From contig CALNHX010003300.1 in NCBI GenBank assembly GCA_940337035.1, forward strand, positions 62,001 through 126,000: 64,000 nucleotides of DNA. The letters run 5' to 3'. Under the pieces are notes generated by a model. The model worked only from the letters and a program-made list of their open reading frames with translations, ran no database searches and was not told the DNA's origin. The translations under genes were made by a program, and so were the position numbers. The stretch is from Agriotes lineatus. Lineage: Eukaryota; Arthropoda; Insecta; Coleoptera; Elateridae. This document shows, one piece after another, positions 43,830-57,543 of the stretch (position 1 is the stretch's first letter; each line of letters starts with the position of its first letter).

Positions 43830-46750
43830 ACTGTATTCATGCTAAAATTTAAACCATTGTATTGAAGAAAGTGGTAGTCACTTGATATGATATTTCCGTT
43901 ATAAAATCTAAATGTTTGGTGAACCAGTTGTGGTGAGAATAGAACACAGATAAAATTTTCTTTAAACGTTATGGCGTTTAAAAAATAATATTATTTTGGA
44001 TATTAAAACTCGTTGCTTCTAGCATTCAACAGATCTGTGGATTTCCGTGGCAATGTTATCTTACTGGATGAATTTAAAAAAAGCTTAATGTCACCACTCA
44101 TTAGCGAAGTAAAGGCGCCTGACCTTTTTATGCCGGTATAACAGTTGGCAATAAATGTAATACCAGGAAATGTTTGCGCTTTCAGCACTCGGGTTGAAAA
44201 GAAGAAGCCTATACCCTTGCAATGAAATATTAACCGCAAACCTAACGAAAACATGAGTTGCTATATCTACAGCCCACTCTTTTCAAACGGTTCTCTATTT
44301 TCTCAAGCCATACTAATCTTGTCCAAAGAGGTATCGTATGTTTCCATTCTAAAAACTTGTTAGGAAGAAAACTCTTTCAAAGCTGCCCTAGTTCATCAAT
44401 TTAGTAAAGGCGGTTAAATCCTTTCTAGTCGTCTAGAATTCTAATGTACGATAACTCCATTCAAAAATTTACCTCGTTTCCTATATTTAGAAATACCCCA
44501 CTTAAACCGTGAACCTTAAAGCCACAATATGTGCCCACCTAAAGGTATTTGAGTGAAGATACATTAAATTAGCTGGGCAAGCGTACGCTGCAGAACAATT
44601 AAAGGCCAATAAGTGAAACACACGTTAAAACCAGTGGCACATATAAATTAAAATATTAAATCTGAACCCTTGTTAAACCGTCTTGCAGCTCTAATCCAAC
44701 GCACGAGCCGATATAGGCGAGCCGTAAAATGGGGAGGAAAATTACTGACTGAAGCAACAAACCAACCCTTAACGCAAACAGAGAGGATGGAGTTGCAATT
44801 AAGTGTACTGTATTGGCTAATCAGTTTTACGGGGTTATCTTCTTAGCTTGCGAAAAAGTTTTATATTTCCAGACTTCGGCTCTTAAACAGGAAAGTGCTT
44901 TCGCTGGAAAGCTTCGGCAGGAATTAACGTTGCAGAGTTTGGAATAAACGCATTGCCTTAAAATTAACGCCGCCCGTTTTTAAAAGTGCCCATATCTTGC
45001 ACTTAGCTCCATGATTTCTATCGTAAAGTTTCACGAGCTATGCTGAACTAAAATTTATGACGATAGTTAGCTAGAGATTTTTAGAGCTACTTTGTCTCGA
45101 GATGCGGGACCGTAATTTTCCAGCGTCGATCTTAGTGCGTAACACGCAATTAGATAAACAAACAAATCCAGTTCATTTGGAACGCTGTTCACTTTACCTA
45201 ACTGCTACTGAAGCTTTGTTTAGCATACTTCTGTTTAAGTTTGAACCTCAAACTGCAGAAGAAATCATGGCAGACAGGCAAACAGAATTTGCTTTAGCTA
45301 GTGTCAATGCTACTCTACTAGTTACATGTATTTTTATTACCATAGTAGTAAAAATTACGTGGAACTGAAACTAAGTTTTTGTAGAATGTAATCTCCAGAT
45401 TTGGCTAGTTGTGTATATTTTTATTTTTCTGAAGGTTGAAGTACTAAAATCCAGGCATTATATTGATATGATCATTAAATGATAAATCATTCAATAACTT
45501 CACAACTAGAGCGGCTTAAAATGTTGTTCTTAAAAGGAGTTATGGTTTCGTTTTATCATTGGAATTTCGGTTTCTTACAACGGTATTTACAAATCCTTTG
45601 TAAATAGTCCAGTTTTGGTTGGAATTGTAATACGAATTAGTCGGAACTTGTCGGAAAGAGGTAATTATTGTTATAAGATGTAATATAGGGGTTTGGTTCT
45701 TACATATTTGGTTATGTAGTTGGAGACATATACAATGTAAAACTATTAATGTAAAAATATGAATTATGGCCATTAGAAAAGACATAACAAGTAATAAAAG
45801 AAAACTGTATTATCATTTGTTTCATTACCATTGGGTTTGGCGGGTAGTTTGAAATAAACAGAACAAAAGGGGGTTGCAGAAAAATATAATTTGAATTGAC
45901 ACAAGTCCTGTTAAGTGCCTATTAATATGGTCATACACCTAAAGAGTGTGATAAACAATTATTAGTTCGAAAGTAAAAAAGTTAGTGTGTGCATCGATTA
46001 CTACTACAAGGATATGCTGCCTACCACAACAAGAATAGCTGTAGCAGAGATCTGGCGAATAGAAGAGTATAGAAGATAAATAGCTCGAAGATAGAAGCTT
46101 ACAAAGTGAGTCTATTAACTGTTAATTTAAAACAAGACACATATAAGAGAAAAGTAGTAATATAAAATATACCTGCTATTTACACCGCTAATAAAAATTT
46201 AATTCAATTGAATCATAAATTAGAAAATAATAAAATTTGTGAAAGGATAGTAATATTAATCTAAAATTCAAGTAACTGAAATTAAGTATTTATCAGATAT
46301 TATTAACAAAGGTGTTAAACGTATGATAAAATCAGTTATTGATTACTTAATAAATACAATTGTCCTATATTTTGCATTATAATTATTCATGGCTAATGCC
46401 TTAATCTGATTTTAATAGTAACCCTGAGACAGAGTCGAATGACTAAGGTTATTACAATTACATGCTAAAGCCTGTTGACAAAAGGTAAGAGTGAAATCAA
46501 CATTTTAAATAAAACCCTGAGAATAATAATAAATTAAATAAAATGAAATAAAAGCTATTAGACCACAGCAATATATTGGACAACATATTGTCATTATAGC
46601 TTTCTTATGAAGGTTTTCTTCATATCACATTTACTGATTTTTTAATCGAGCTTTGTAATAGGACCAGTGACCGTAGAAACTAGAATGGTACTTTAATAAA
46701 CTCATATGTTCTATGAAACGCAAAATTTCCTTTATAAGTACTTTGATGTC
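43830..46750. other. no recognised feature
   Basis: About 2.9 kb of AT-rich DNA with no convincing gene. The longest frames (44003-44254 minus; 45102-45368 plus; 45540-45785 minus) are under 90 codons and show no domain. Confidence 0.4.
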
Positions 46751-46755
46751 TAATA

Positions 46756-48446
46756 ACCTAAATCTAGCGGACCCATTCCGCAGCCGATTCGGCGCGGCTG
46801 ATTCGGCGCAGCCCTTTCGGCGCGAAGACGCTTCGGCGCGAGACGTTTCGGCGTGAGACGTTTCGGCGCAAAGACGTTTCGGCGCAAAGACATTTCGGCG
46901 CGAAAACGTATCCACTTCCACCAATTTATGTGTGCGAAGCATTTCACATGCAAATTAATAAAAGCACGCCAGGTAGCAAATTAGCAAGAGAAGTTTCAAG
47001 TGAAGCACGCACTTGGTTGTACTACGAGTTTTAGAAGTTCGACCAATAGAAAAATGTTGCTAGGTAGTGGCTTTAACTATTTCTGTTCTGTGAACCAGGT
47101 ATAGTTATGGGCCAGTTAGGTTAATCCTAATTTTAAACAAGGTTACTTACATCTAATAACCTTGACATTTTTTACATTATCCGATGGCTGTTTGAATTTC
47201 TGATTATACTGTTGATAAACATACATCTCCTGGCATGTCATTGTAATTAGCATAAGTGAACCACAAACCTAATTGTGATTTGAAGATTCACAGCTACATA
47301 TTCATTAAATGACTGAAGCAACGAATTGTGTTTTTGTTTTCAATGTCGACAGAGTCCATATTTACAAGATTCAACTGCATGATTAGTCTTAAAGCCGAGC
47401 TTCAATATATCTGGTTAAAATCGGGGAACTGAAAGTGGTACTTTTATAATCTTCGATAAAAATTAAGTTTTATAGAACAAGACTGTTGTTTTTCGAAAAA
47501 TCACAAAATTAGGTGATTACAAAATGTCCCCAAGGTACAAACATTAATAAAGCGAATAGTTTTTAAAAGCCCTATTACATATTGGAGTAAATGGGGTATA
47601 TGTAAATTCATTTCAACGAAAACGCGTCCATTGCTCGTCATGTATTTTTCATGACATACTAACTAAGTAACGTAGAAGACATTAAAAAATACAACTGTAA
47701 ATTTAATTTGCTAATTATATTATGTTTTAGTAAAGTTATTTCAAATTCTATTGGTGGTTTCCTAATTTAGTTCAAAAGAAACTAGCATATTACACATTTA
47801 AACGATCAGCAAAATATTTTATTTTTGGTAGATTTAAAAAATATATTATTTTCAAGACTACAAAACCAAAAAACTTAAGAGTTTGCATACACATTTGGGA
47901 AGAAGTCAATGTTAGGTCCACATTAATTTATTCTTACTTTTATTTGAATGTGTTAACTAGAGAAAGTGCCTACATACTGAACAAACGCTTTTATGTATTA
48001 TTTAACCTGATATTTTTAGAAGTATGTTTTCAAAACTTTTCTTTACATACAACATAAAAATATACTAAATTCTAGCGTTGTATTCTGACGCAAAAGCTAA
48101 TATTTTCTAGTAATTTTTATTTATATATAATTTTAATTATCCTCTACTATTCTCTAACTAAAATATATTCGAAAGAGCCTCATACGGAAATTTACAAAAT
48201 ATAACATTGTATTAGCTTGTGATTTAAATGTAAAGCTGAACCCACAAAATAGGTATACTCGCGCCGAAACGGCCTCGCGCCGAATCGGCTCGTGCCAAAA
48301 CGTCTTTGGGCCGAAAAGTCTCCGCGCCGAAACGTCTCTGCGTCGAACTGTCTCCGCGCCGAAACGTCTTTGCGCCGAAAGGGCTGCGCCGAATCGGTCG
48401 CGCCGAATCGGCTGCGCCGAAACGTCGTAGACCGTAAATCTAGGTA
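46756..48446. mobile_element. foldback element with CpG-rich repeated arms
   Basis: Outer ends ACCTA(A/G)AT(C/T)TA are inverted. Each arm (about 46780-46910 and 48255-48428) consists of tandem variants of a 16-18-bp unit centred on TTCGGCGC, for example GACGTTTCGGCGCAAA, read inward. About eight copies are on the left and ten on the right in inverted order. The 1.3 kb between arms is AT-rich and non-coding. Long terminal repeats with internal short tandem repeats are typical of foldback-like DNA elements. No target duplication was clear. Frames across the arms are Arg/Ala-rich artefacts of the repeat. Confidence 0.8.
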
Positions 48447-51400
48447 CCTTCATCAATAATGCCGTACTTAACTTTGATAGCCGTAAATGGAATGGGAAAA
48501 GTATGTGACTGACTCTTTTTGATTCTTTTAACAGGTAGTTTAAAATTAAATCAAAAATAATTACGGTTAATCTTATTTGACAATTTGTGGCAATAGTTTA
48601 AGAATTTTGGTAGAAAAACGCCATGCTTGTTTAATAAAGACTTGTACAGATGTCTAAATGATAAACATCGTTATGTAGTGCTAGGTTTGTTTGAAAATAC
48701 CCTCGCCGCACAGCTTCAATAAATGCTGTAAAGGCGACAGCGTAATTCGTCGCGTCGAACTTCTCGCGTCAAGCACGAGGGACAGATCAGTAGTTGGACA
48801 AGTATAATCGACCAGAGAGCTAGTGGGTCGGCGAACCATTGTTGCTTGTTTATGACTGTTTTGTAAAGACCTACCGTGCCACTTTTAGGTAAACTACAAC
48901 AATTAACAAATAAATCCAGGAAATTGAATACATCTTCTTTTCAAGTTTTGAGAAACTTTATATCAAGCTATTGCCGGATACGTTCAAAGTTACGCCCTTT
49001 ATCTTTTCAATACCTATCATTTTGGAAGTAGGCTCTAAAATAACACCCTGCTGCGACGCCGCTTTGAAAAGCCGGGCATACGTTGACGCGAATTGCTCGT
49101 AGTGCAATTTTTGTACTGCCACTGTATAATTTTTATCGTCTCCCTAACGCAGCCTTAAAAGCCTACTATCACATCTGCCACACCCATTTCGCGAGTCGCC
49201 ACTTTAAGGGTTCTCCACTTTGGTTATGTGTTCGACGCGCGAACACTATCTGCAAGCCCGCAAATATCGCTCAAATTTGGCGGCCGCCCATCGACATTTT
49301 GCTCAGCGTTTGTGGTCTGGGACTTTGCGTCAATTGTCTCAATTTTGATTACGTCAGCGATACCTAATCCAAGATCTAACATTTGTAAATTACAGTCAAC
49401 GTTGTATGTGTTTCAGCAAGTAGTTTGCATGTTGTGATGCAACTGTTGGGGTATATTACCTTTGCAGTACAGTAACACATTCAGCGCTTTGTATCGCATT
49501 ATTAATATTGTTTTCCCCATAGAATCTTACCTCAGGCGAACACATGTGTAGGTTTTGCTTCTCCCAACAAGTCTTAATATATTATATATAATGTATTCGT
49601 ATTTCGAACTCAAGTAAGCTAATCTACAGATCAGGAAACCAAGTTTCAAGTCTTAGAGCTTAACAACGTACCCATCGGAAACTCCCAATCAATATGGCAT
49701 CCAAAACGTATCTTTCAAAGTGCAAGTATTTTGACCATCGCGAGCGAGCCGCCTTCTATTTCAGTTTAGGATCAATTACCATTGCATTGAGCAAGCGGAC
49801 CATTTTAAACTTTTTATAAGCGGGGATTTAGCGGTAACAGTAGATAAAAATCTGTTTTGGTAACAATAGTAACAAAATTCGTGTTACTTCCTGCTTGTCT
49901 TTGTATATCTTTCGCTATTATAAAAAATGTCTTCGTTTCAACTGTAATGATCGTTGTTTGCAGTTTGCTAATATGTATTTTTATTATTTCGCAAATTCCG
50001 TTAAAGTCGTCAAACAGGCTCATTTGGTTATAATTGTGATACTGTAATAAGGCAGTTTATTTCTTAATAAATTAGTTGATATACTGAAGTTTAGTTCTCT
50101 ATTGTCATTTACAAGTTTGTCAGTTAATGGACCATGTTTTTATTTATAATCTGTTGTATCTTTACTTGTACTTTTTATAAACGTTTCACAACTTTTCATG
50201 GTTCTGTCGGTATGCTATCAATACTTACACCATTTAACTGGTCTACTATAGATTTTACTGTGCAACGTAGTGTTGTAGGAACGAACTTGAAATTCACATT
50301 CCTATAAGAAAACGATCTACTACTGCTTTCCCTAATAATCGTCTCCAGGTTAATTTAAACCCCACCTGGATATTCCCACCCTTATACTGGCTGAAACGGA
50401 TGTTTGGTAGCCCTCGCCTCTATGGTTCTTTTTCAGGTTTTAATCAGTATGTTATACCATTATCAATTGTGCGCGAATTTTTTAAGTGCATCGATTCAGT
50501 TTATGTGTGTGCAGCGTTCAAGCTTACTCGCTGGATGTTGTGAAGAACAATACAGTCGCAAGCTCGCTTTAGTTGGGAGTGGTGAGAAGAAGATAGGCAC
50601 CTGCAACTTCTGAGTACATTGTGCAAAAATGCCATAAGGTGAAATACATATAAGTCGTAAAAAGCCTTGCACAAACGCCAATTCCATAGTGCTCCATTGT
50701 GTACAAAAATGTGTACCTCAGCCAAAGATTGGTAAAACGAGACGTCATCCGTAGTTGAGATTTTAGGGCGCGAGGACAAGGCATCCCCGCAGCATTTAGT
50801 ATGGGGACTCTCAACGCATTATGCAGTTCAAGGTTTGTATTGTGCAATTGGAGGGCAGCCGAATGCGTGACTTTGCAATTCACAGTAAATGTGATACATA
50901 AAATATTTGCCGCTAAGCAATAAAGCTTACATCGAGCTGCGTTTAAATAACGGTTAAAAGATGTGTGTAAATCACGTCACGTTTTCATGCATGCGAATAT
51001 GACTAGGGTCGGTCTCAGACAGGTACCGGCTTCAAGTATTTTTAATGTTGCGCTTTTAACGACATGTATTGCAGCATTTTGTTTTACGGTGTCTTATACA
51101 TGTTCTAAACCTATCAGCGAGCAGCCCAAGCTATATTACACGTAGATTCTAAGAAGTACTCCTATTTTACGTGATTTTCTTTGTTTTTAAATGTGCATAC
51201 ATATATCTGTGTAATTAAATTAGCTTTTCTTGTGCATTGGCTGAAGCCTTTTTCAGCCCGAGAACACTACATGGGTGGACCAACTTTCTGTTTTTTGTTT
51301 TGACAAGTGGTTACCGTTCGCAGCCACGACTGACGTATTTTCAAGTTGTTATTTTTACTAATCTAGCAAAGTAATTGAACAGGGAAATTCAATGTTAAAG

Positions 51401-51560
51401 TGTCAAGTCCTATGCAACGTCTTGTTTCAATATAGCTTACAATGCAACGGTTAGGCTCGAACCATCACCATAAGTGTTGCTAGATTTCTATATTAAATAA
51501 GGGAGATAAGACTTAATCCGAGAAACGGTTATATAGAAAATTATCTGTAAAGGGCTTTCC
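48447..51560. other. no recognised feature
   Basis: About 3.1 kb. A moderately CG-rich patch at 49050-49330 has a 94-codon frame without motifs, and overlapping frames near 50500-50880 are likewise unrecognised. Confidence 0.35.
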
Positions 51561-51565
51561 TCAGA

Positions 51566-52215
51566 ATTTCCCTCACAAGTGGGCATTGGAACACTAACTA
51601 ACTTTAAATATCAAAGAAACTAGGGATATAAATATATTAATGTTGGTAATAACATTGAAACAATAAAAGTAAACACTTGGTAATGCAAATTACATCAATT
51701 TTCAAATAAGCGAACCTCAGTGCCTGTAAATCTAATTTTAACGTTTGCCAGTAGATAGCAAGTAAATAACCCATTTATTATGTTCAGTCACGAAACACGT
51801 GCGATGCGGTTACCTTGAATAGAGCGCATTTATGGTTAGCCCTCTCAATTTCTTTTGTTATATTTACCCTGTATATGTTGCGTCCCATTTTCTTGAAAGC
51901 TAAATCATGAACTCCGTGCAAATAATTGCTTTCATTTAGTTCTCAGTTAAAATGAAAGAATTCTATTTTTAATGCGTTCACAATGTGTATGTTTGTCCTA
52001 ATTTTTCTTAGTGTCATGTCAGGCAGACATATAAACTGCATGAAAAATGTTGTCTCCTTTCAACAAATAATTTTTGAGTTATATCGATAACAAACAGACA
52101 GACAGACGACAGACACAGATTTGAGAAAACTTATTTTTAGAGATGTAGGGACCTTCAAGATCTGACGATATTTTTGCGCATACAATAGTTCTTCTGTATT
52201 TTAGACGAGGCAAGT
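51566..52215. repeat. CAGA-containing dispersed element, copy 3
   Basis: Ends ATTTCCCTCACA and GACGAGGCAAGT are degenerate inverted repeats of the type in copy 2. The internal CAGACAGACAGACGACAGACACAG is at about 52094, followed by GTAGGGACCTTCAAGATCTG. More diverged than copy 2. Confidence 0.68.
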
Positions 52216-55200
52216 AACAACTAATAAAATTTTCGGTTGGAAATAGAGCAGCGATGAATATCGTTTCGTAGTAAACTGTCCGACATAAAAAAAAGATATT
52301 TTGATTAGTTTGGAGGAGACACTGGACCGAATGATAAAAGAACAAATAAAATACGAGTTTTTTCGTGCCTTGATATATGCTCAGTCATTGTAGACGTTTT
52401 CGTGACATAGATATTACTGGAGTCAATGTTTGCACTCTAAAAACTGTTCTTAGCATCACCACTGCTGCCACGGTTCCATAATACCATTCTCTTTTTGACT
52501 TTGACGGTCGTCTTGCTCTTTAATCCTAGGTCAGCTACGTTCGACGTCACTCCAACACTGCTCGGTTATTTACGTTGTCGAATTGCCATAAGGCTGATAT
52601 TTTTTATTGTGTTAAACCATTTAGACCTAATAAGGAAAACTCCTCCTCTTCGATACCTCCTTAGCTAGGCCATTCCGCCAGCATTTTTGTCCGCCACGGC
52701 CATCTCCGTACTACACAGAAGCTGGCTGTTTTCTTCGAAAGGGCGAAGGAAATCTTCGACGAAGAAAGGATTCCCTTCAGGAGGGCAAAAATCACTCTAA
52801 ATTTGAGGGTAGAGGTCTACGGGGACATAGTCTTAGAATAACAGCATGTAAAAAGACTTTAAGGGTAAGTGATGCGAGTTTCTATTCAAACTTCTACCAA
52901 ACACTACCTCACTGTTGACATGAAGTTTCACAGCATTTAAAGGAAGGCATACATTTAATTGCACCGTTTTTTTGCCTTTAAATCGCCAACTTCTGAATAT
53001 AGGACTCGCGCTTTTGTTTTCACATTGTTTCTTGTTTTGTTAATATTTTTATTGTTTTACCAGCAAGTTTTACAATAGCATATTTCCATCACTTTCTCGG
53101 TCTGTCCACGATCTTTTTCGCAATTGTTAATCGCCTGTTTATAAGAATATTCGACCTTAATCGCTAGATGGTTTGGAAACGTGACCTATACACTTCCACT
53201 TAATATTAGCAATTACTTCTAATACATCCTAAACGTTTGTGCTTCATATCTCCTCATTTGCTGTTTTATTCTGTACACTTATTCTAATCATTGCTCGCTT
53301 GGTCATTGAACAGAATTGCCTGGAGGCTGGATCAGGATTCCGTTGTTTTGCGCTGGTTCTATCCCTTAAGCACATAAACGAGACTGCGTTTATGTTTTAA
53401 ACCAATGTAGTCAATGGTACTTAAAAGAGACGACAGTAAACTACCTTGAGAGACGCAGCCTCAAGTCTCGATAATATTATGGCTTGGTATCAGGGTAGCG
53501 ACATAGTGAATGAATCAGACATTGGATGCAGATTTTTTTATTACGAAAATAAACGTTCTATTTATACAAAACAAGAATGCTTAACTAAGTAACATATCAA
53601 AGTTCAGAATAGTGTAGTGTACTGGAACGCGTTTAAAAATACAAAAACCGCAATTCAGCACAGTAAGCTTTTATAGTTCCGTATGTGTTTGCAGGACAGA
53701 GCAGTGAACTTGGGTTTACTAGGTCGCGTACTGCGTGAAATTCCAAGTTGCAGTTTGCTGCGGTTTTTAAACTCAATGCTTGCGAAACAAGATTAGTTTG
53801 TTAATATTTCGTAAATAGGAACTGAAATTTGCCTGTTTTAATTCAAGATTAAAACAGATATAAATTAAATATAAACTGGCGAAATTATGAAGTAAAACTG
53901 GAGGTTAAAACTGCTTGTTTATGAAATCAGAGTTACATTTAGAACTTCTGACTGGATTTCGTAAATTTTGTTATTAAAATTTATGTGTGTTTAAATCAAG
54001 TTTAAACAGTCATCCTAATAGTATTTGCTGAGTTCTTAATTAACATCATAATCTCTAGGCCACACCGTAATAGTGGTGTGATTTATTTTTGTTATATACA
54101 TTTCTCAGTTTGAAATTTGCGAAAGCTCTCTAGTTGTTGTCCAACCTCATTTGTGTTTTGCTTTTCCTTCCCAGTGTATATCATAGATGCATTTTTTTAT
54201 TTCCTTTCTTTACAAGATTGGGTATTCTTGATTTGGATTCACAATTTCAGTTTTAGATGTGTGTATGTTCATGCTTAAATTCTTTGGCGTTTTCATTAAC
54301 TCATTCAGCATTTTCCTCGTTTTATTTGTAATAAGAAAAGCAACATCTAGGTATCATCCGAATTATTCCGGCCTGTTCTCTTCCAGTTAAATTGCTTCTT
54401 TTGATATGTTTTCTTCATCAATATACTCTTCAATGTAAATTCTTTTTTACTTTGATATAAGAATGTGCTCTCTCCTTTTTACAATACATTAGCTAGCGTG
54501 CTAGCTGTAAGTAATTATTGATCTCAGTTCGAATCAGGGTACGAGGAGAAGGTATTGCAGATTGTGGTAGTTATGCTACGCACAAAGCGAAAGTATATTT
54601 TTGAAAATTAGAAGTAGTTAACTGAGTTGGAAAGAATCATGTTGTAGAAAATTAATTGACACTGTAAACGCCTCCTTGCGATATTCCATGAAGGTCTAGA
54701 TGAGTACTAGTTGGTGTGGACCTCAGATACCATATCAGAAAATTGTAATTACTATTAGTCATGTCAATAAGTCATTAAATGTGTAATCTCGAGGTATACT
54801 TCTTCCGAATGAAATTTTCAGAAAGTTGGGTACAATCAGTACTAGAACAATATAGCGCGGAAGAGGTAAAATTTTTCCGATCATATCTATTTATCACATT
54901 TATACTTTTAGATACCAATATCCTAACACTAATTTCTTGTGATCATGAAAATCATTAAGTGAATATTTGTTACAGCACAATACACCTGAAAGACTCAAAA
55001 CAATAACTAAAATATTGGTTTGTCCCAAAGGGCATTATCACTTGCGTCGGTCCTTTGCTCCAAATATTGCTTGAACGTGTAACGATTATTTTATTTCGTT
55101 CTTCTTGCCGTCCTTTGCAACTGCTTCCTGCCTACATATCGAATACTTAGAATTTTATACACGATAACATCATATTACCTGTTCGGCGGCTTGCCATAAC

Positions 55201-56480
55201 AACAACTACGTCTAGTCGTAGCGATGTGTCTGTGCTTTCTGAGGAGTCTGTCTGGTCGAAAATCAGCAAACGAATCGAAAGTTGGTAAGTGGAATCTATA
55301 TAAAACTGTGATCTGTTGTGTAGTGTTTACATCCTTGTAATATTTGAAAACATTTTTTTTGCTTATTGTTCCTTTAACTTGAACTTTTCCGTTAACCGAG
55401 TTCCAAAAACAAATACCATCATTATTCACTAGAGCAAAAACTGTCCCATTTTATTCTTTTGTGTCATTTTTAAATATTTAAGTGCTAGGCACTTATATCT
55501 CCTCTCTGTGTATCCATTAAAAGCTTAGCACAAACTTGAAAATGGTATACGCTATTGCTGGAAGCTGCAAAATCTACCGTGTCAAGATGGCAGAACTAGT
55601 ACCGCTATCGGCAAAATATACGAGTAGCTATGAGAATAAATAACTTTTTAGGGCACTTTTTCTTGCGCTATAGATGTGTATCAACGACAGCATGATATGC
55701 ACGTCGCTTCCGCAAAAACACGCTCAAAAGCTTCTTATTTACTTATTTTGTAAAATGAAATGTGTGTCATGGCTTGAAGCGGGATAAGACAGATATAGGC
55801 GTGAGTAAAAGGTTGCAGTCGCTCGGTTTATCAACGGCAGGGTGTAATCTAGGCGCTTACATTATCAAAAAGAAGATGTTGAAGAGATATCGACTACGTC
55901 AGCAACCCCTACCTACAAGAACAAGGCGCATTGAGAGCTGAATACAAAAGTACCAATGAGACAAGTTAATGAGTTTATTGAATATTGAAAATATGCTGCA
56001 ATTTACAAATGTTTGAATAATTTTTGGATTGCTCTACGGGCTTAGCAAGGGTGCCTCTTAGTTTTTAATAATTTATCTTTCTAGAAATACAATTACCTCC
56101 CTAAAAATTGCCTCTGAAATTAATGTAGCGTTCCTGAAGCATTAGAAAGTGTGGGATGTGCTCATTTTCGAACTTTTACTCAAGCAGTAATTAACTTTTC
56201 TGATAAATTAAGAAAAATATAATGGGAAAGGGAATGCAGCGGATTTGAAATTTAATGTTAAATCGATGCTAAGGAAAGGAACGAAAATTCTCTATCTAAG
56301 CAAACCAATCTGATTGCTATCATTGATTTTTAACTCACTTGTTCTTGAACCATGAAAGACTCAATAAAAACTCATTATATTTTAGAAAATACTTTGTTAA
56401 TCTTATAAACAAGGTTCCATTCGTACATTACCAAAAAATTTAAAGGTTTAAAACTGCCGTCTTTTATATAGGACGTCAGG
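52216..56480. other. no recognised feature
   Basis: About 4.3 kb of AT-rich DNA. No frame over 85 codons with a recognisable product. GTTCGAATCAGGG near 54528 vaguely resembles a tRNA box B, without enough support to call a SINE. Confidence 0.4.
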
Positions 56481-56484
56481 AAAA

Positions 56485-57543
56485 AGTGTTACTTTACTTT
56501 GTGTGATAGAAAACATTTCACGTCAAGTCCATTGTCACATTTTACACATCTTGTAGTGGTTTTAAGATGACAGTGACGATTTCTGGTTTGTTTATCTTGG
56601 GGAATGACATATTGACTTATTCCATCTAACCGCGAATCAATAGTCTCCCTTTCTCTTGGGCGACCCACTGAATAGGTGTTAGTTTTTTCTTTGTTTGAAG
56701 TAGAAAAGTAGCTACTCTTCTTTCAACAGCTAAATGGTCTAGCTGTTGATTATGGTCCATGATAGGGCTAAGTTGCCACGCATTTTGCATGACCATATCG
56801 ATACAATTGGCAAATAAGCCAAAGCATAATTTTTTTGCCTCTAATTCCAGTGCGGCATAATGAAATGATTTGATCATTTCTATCGACGCCCCCATATTCT
56901 TGTTGTATAGTTTTACCATAAATGTCTGGGCTACTAGTACTGTCCGTTTTCTTGTAGAGAGTACTTTTTACCTTGCCAGTAAGATTGACACTAACAGCAT
57001 TTTATGCTAAAGACACTATGCTGTTACCATGCCAACACAGAACAGTCAGATTTTTATCAAGGTCTGTCTTGTAGTAATGTGTTCCCTTGCACCCTTTTTC
57101 ATTTAAGCTGTTGATTGAAAATAATTTTTTTACAATTCTATTGCTTCGAAATGTACCAGTTCCCCAAATGCCATTGCTGATAGTTGTAAAAGCATTCTGG
57201 TGAAAACAGTACAAACGTATGCTGAAGAGTATGGAAAATCATCGTCTTCTATCATAGCCAGTGCCTCGTGCAACGTAAGACATCTAAAACACCATAAAAG
57301 GTGATAAACAACAACAAAAATTTTTTATAGATAATAATTTATAATAGTAAATATTCCTTACGTACTATATTTAGGACGGCATTTTGCAACCTCCCTTTTT
57401 AACCGGTAATCATGCGGTATTTGGCAGTGTATTAGCAGAAATAGTAGGGTTTATATGATATACTAACTATGGAAATGGATAATAAAACAAAGAATATTGA
57501 TTTTTTTCACTTACCTTGCAAATCTGTTGTCATAATCACTCAT
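56485..57543 (-). pseudogene. piggyBac transposase, internally deleted
   Basis: The N-terminus starts at ATG 57543 (MSDYDNRFA), then a GTAAGT donor and TTTTAG acceptor bound an intron (57284-57514). Splicing joins it in frame to RCLTLHEALAMIEDDDFP, matching N-termini of PGBD3-like piggyBac proteins. Most of the catalytic core is then missing. Sequence resumes with GIWGTGTFRSNRIVKK (57002-57214), and after a frame change, VKLYNKNMGASIEMI and CIDMVMQNAWQL (56626-56919), the region of the last catalytic Asp, where the usual GGVD motif reads GASI. A further frame change gives the C-terminal cysteine-rich zinc domain (CHLKTTTRCVKCDNGL then CF). It would have inserted at TTAA. Terminal repeats were not located. 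Confidence 0.82.

Noticed and set aside
46631..48456. Arg/Ala-rich frames at 46631-46953 and 48154-48456
   Set aside because: Their composition is only a translation of the TTCGGCGC repeat arms.
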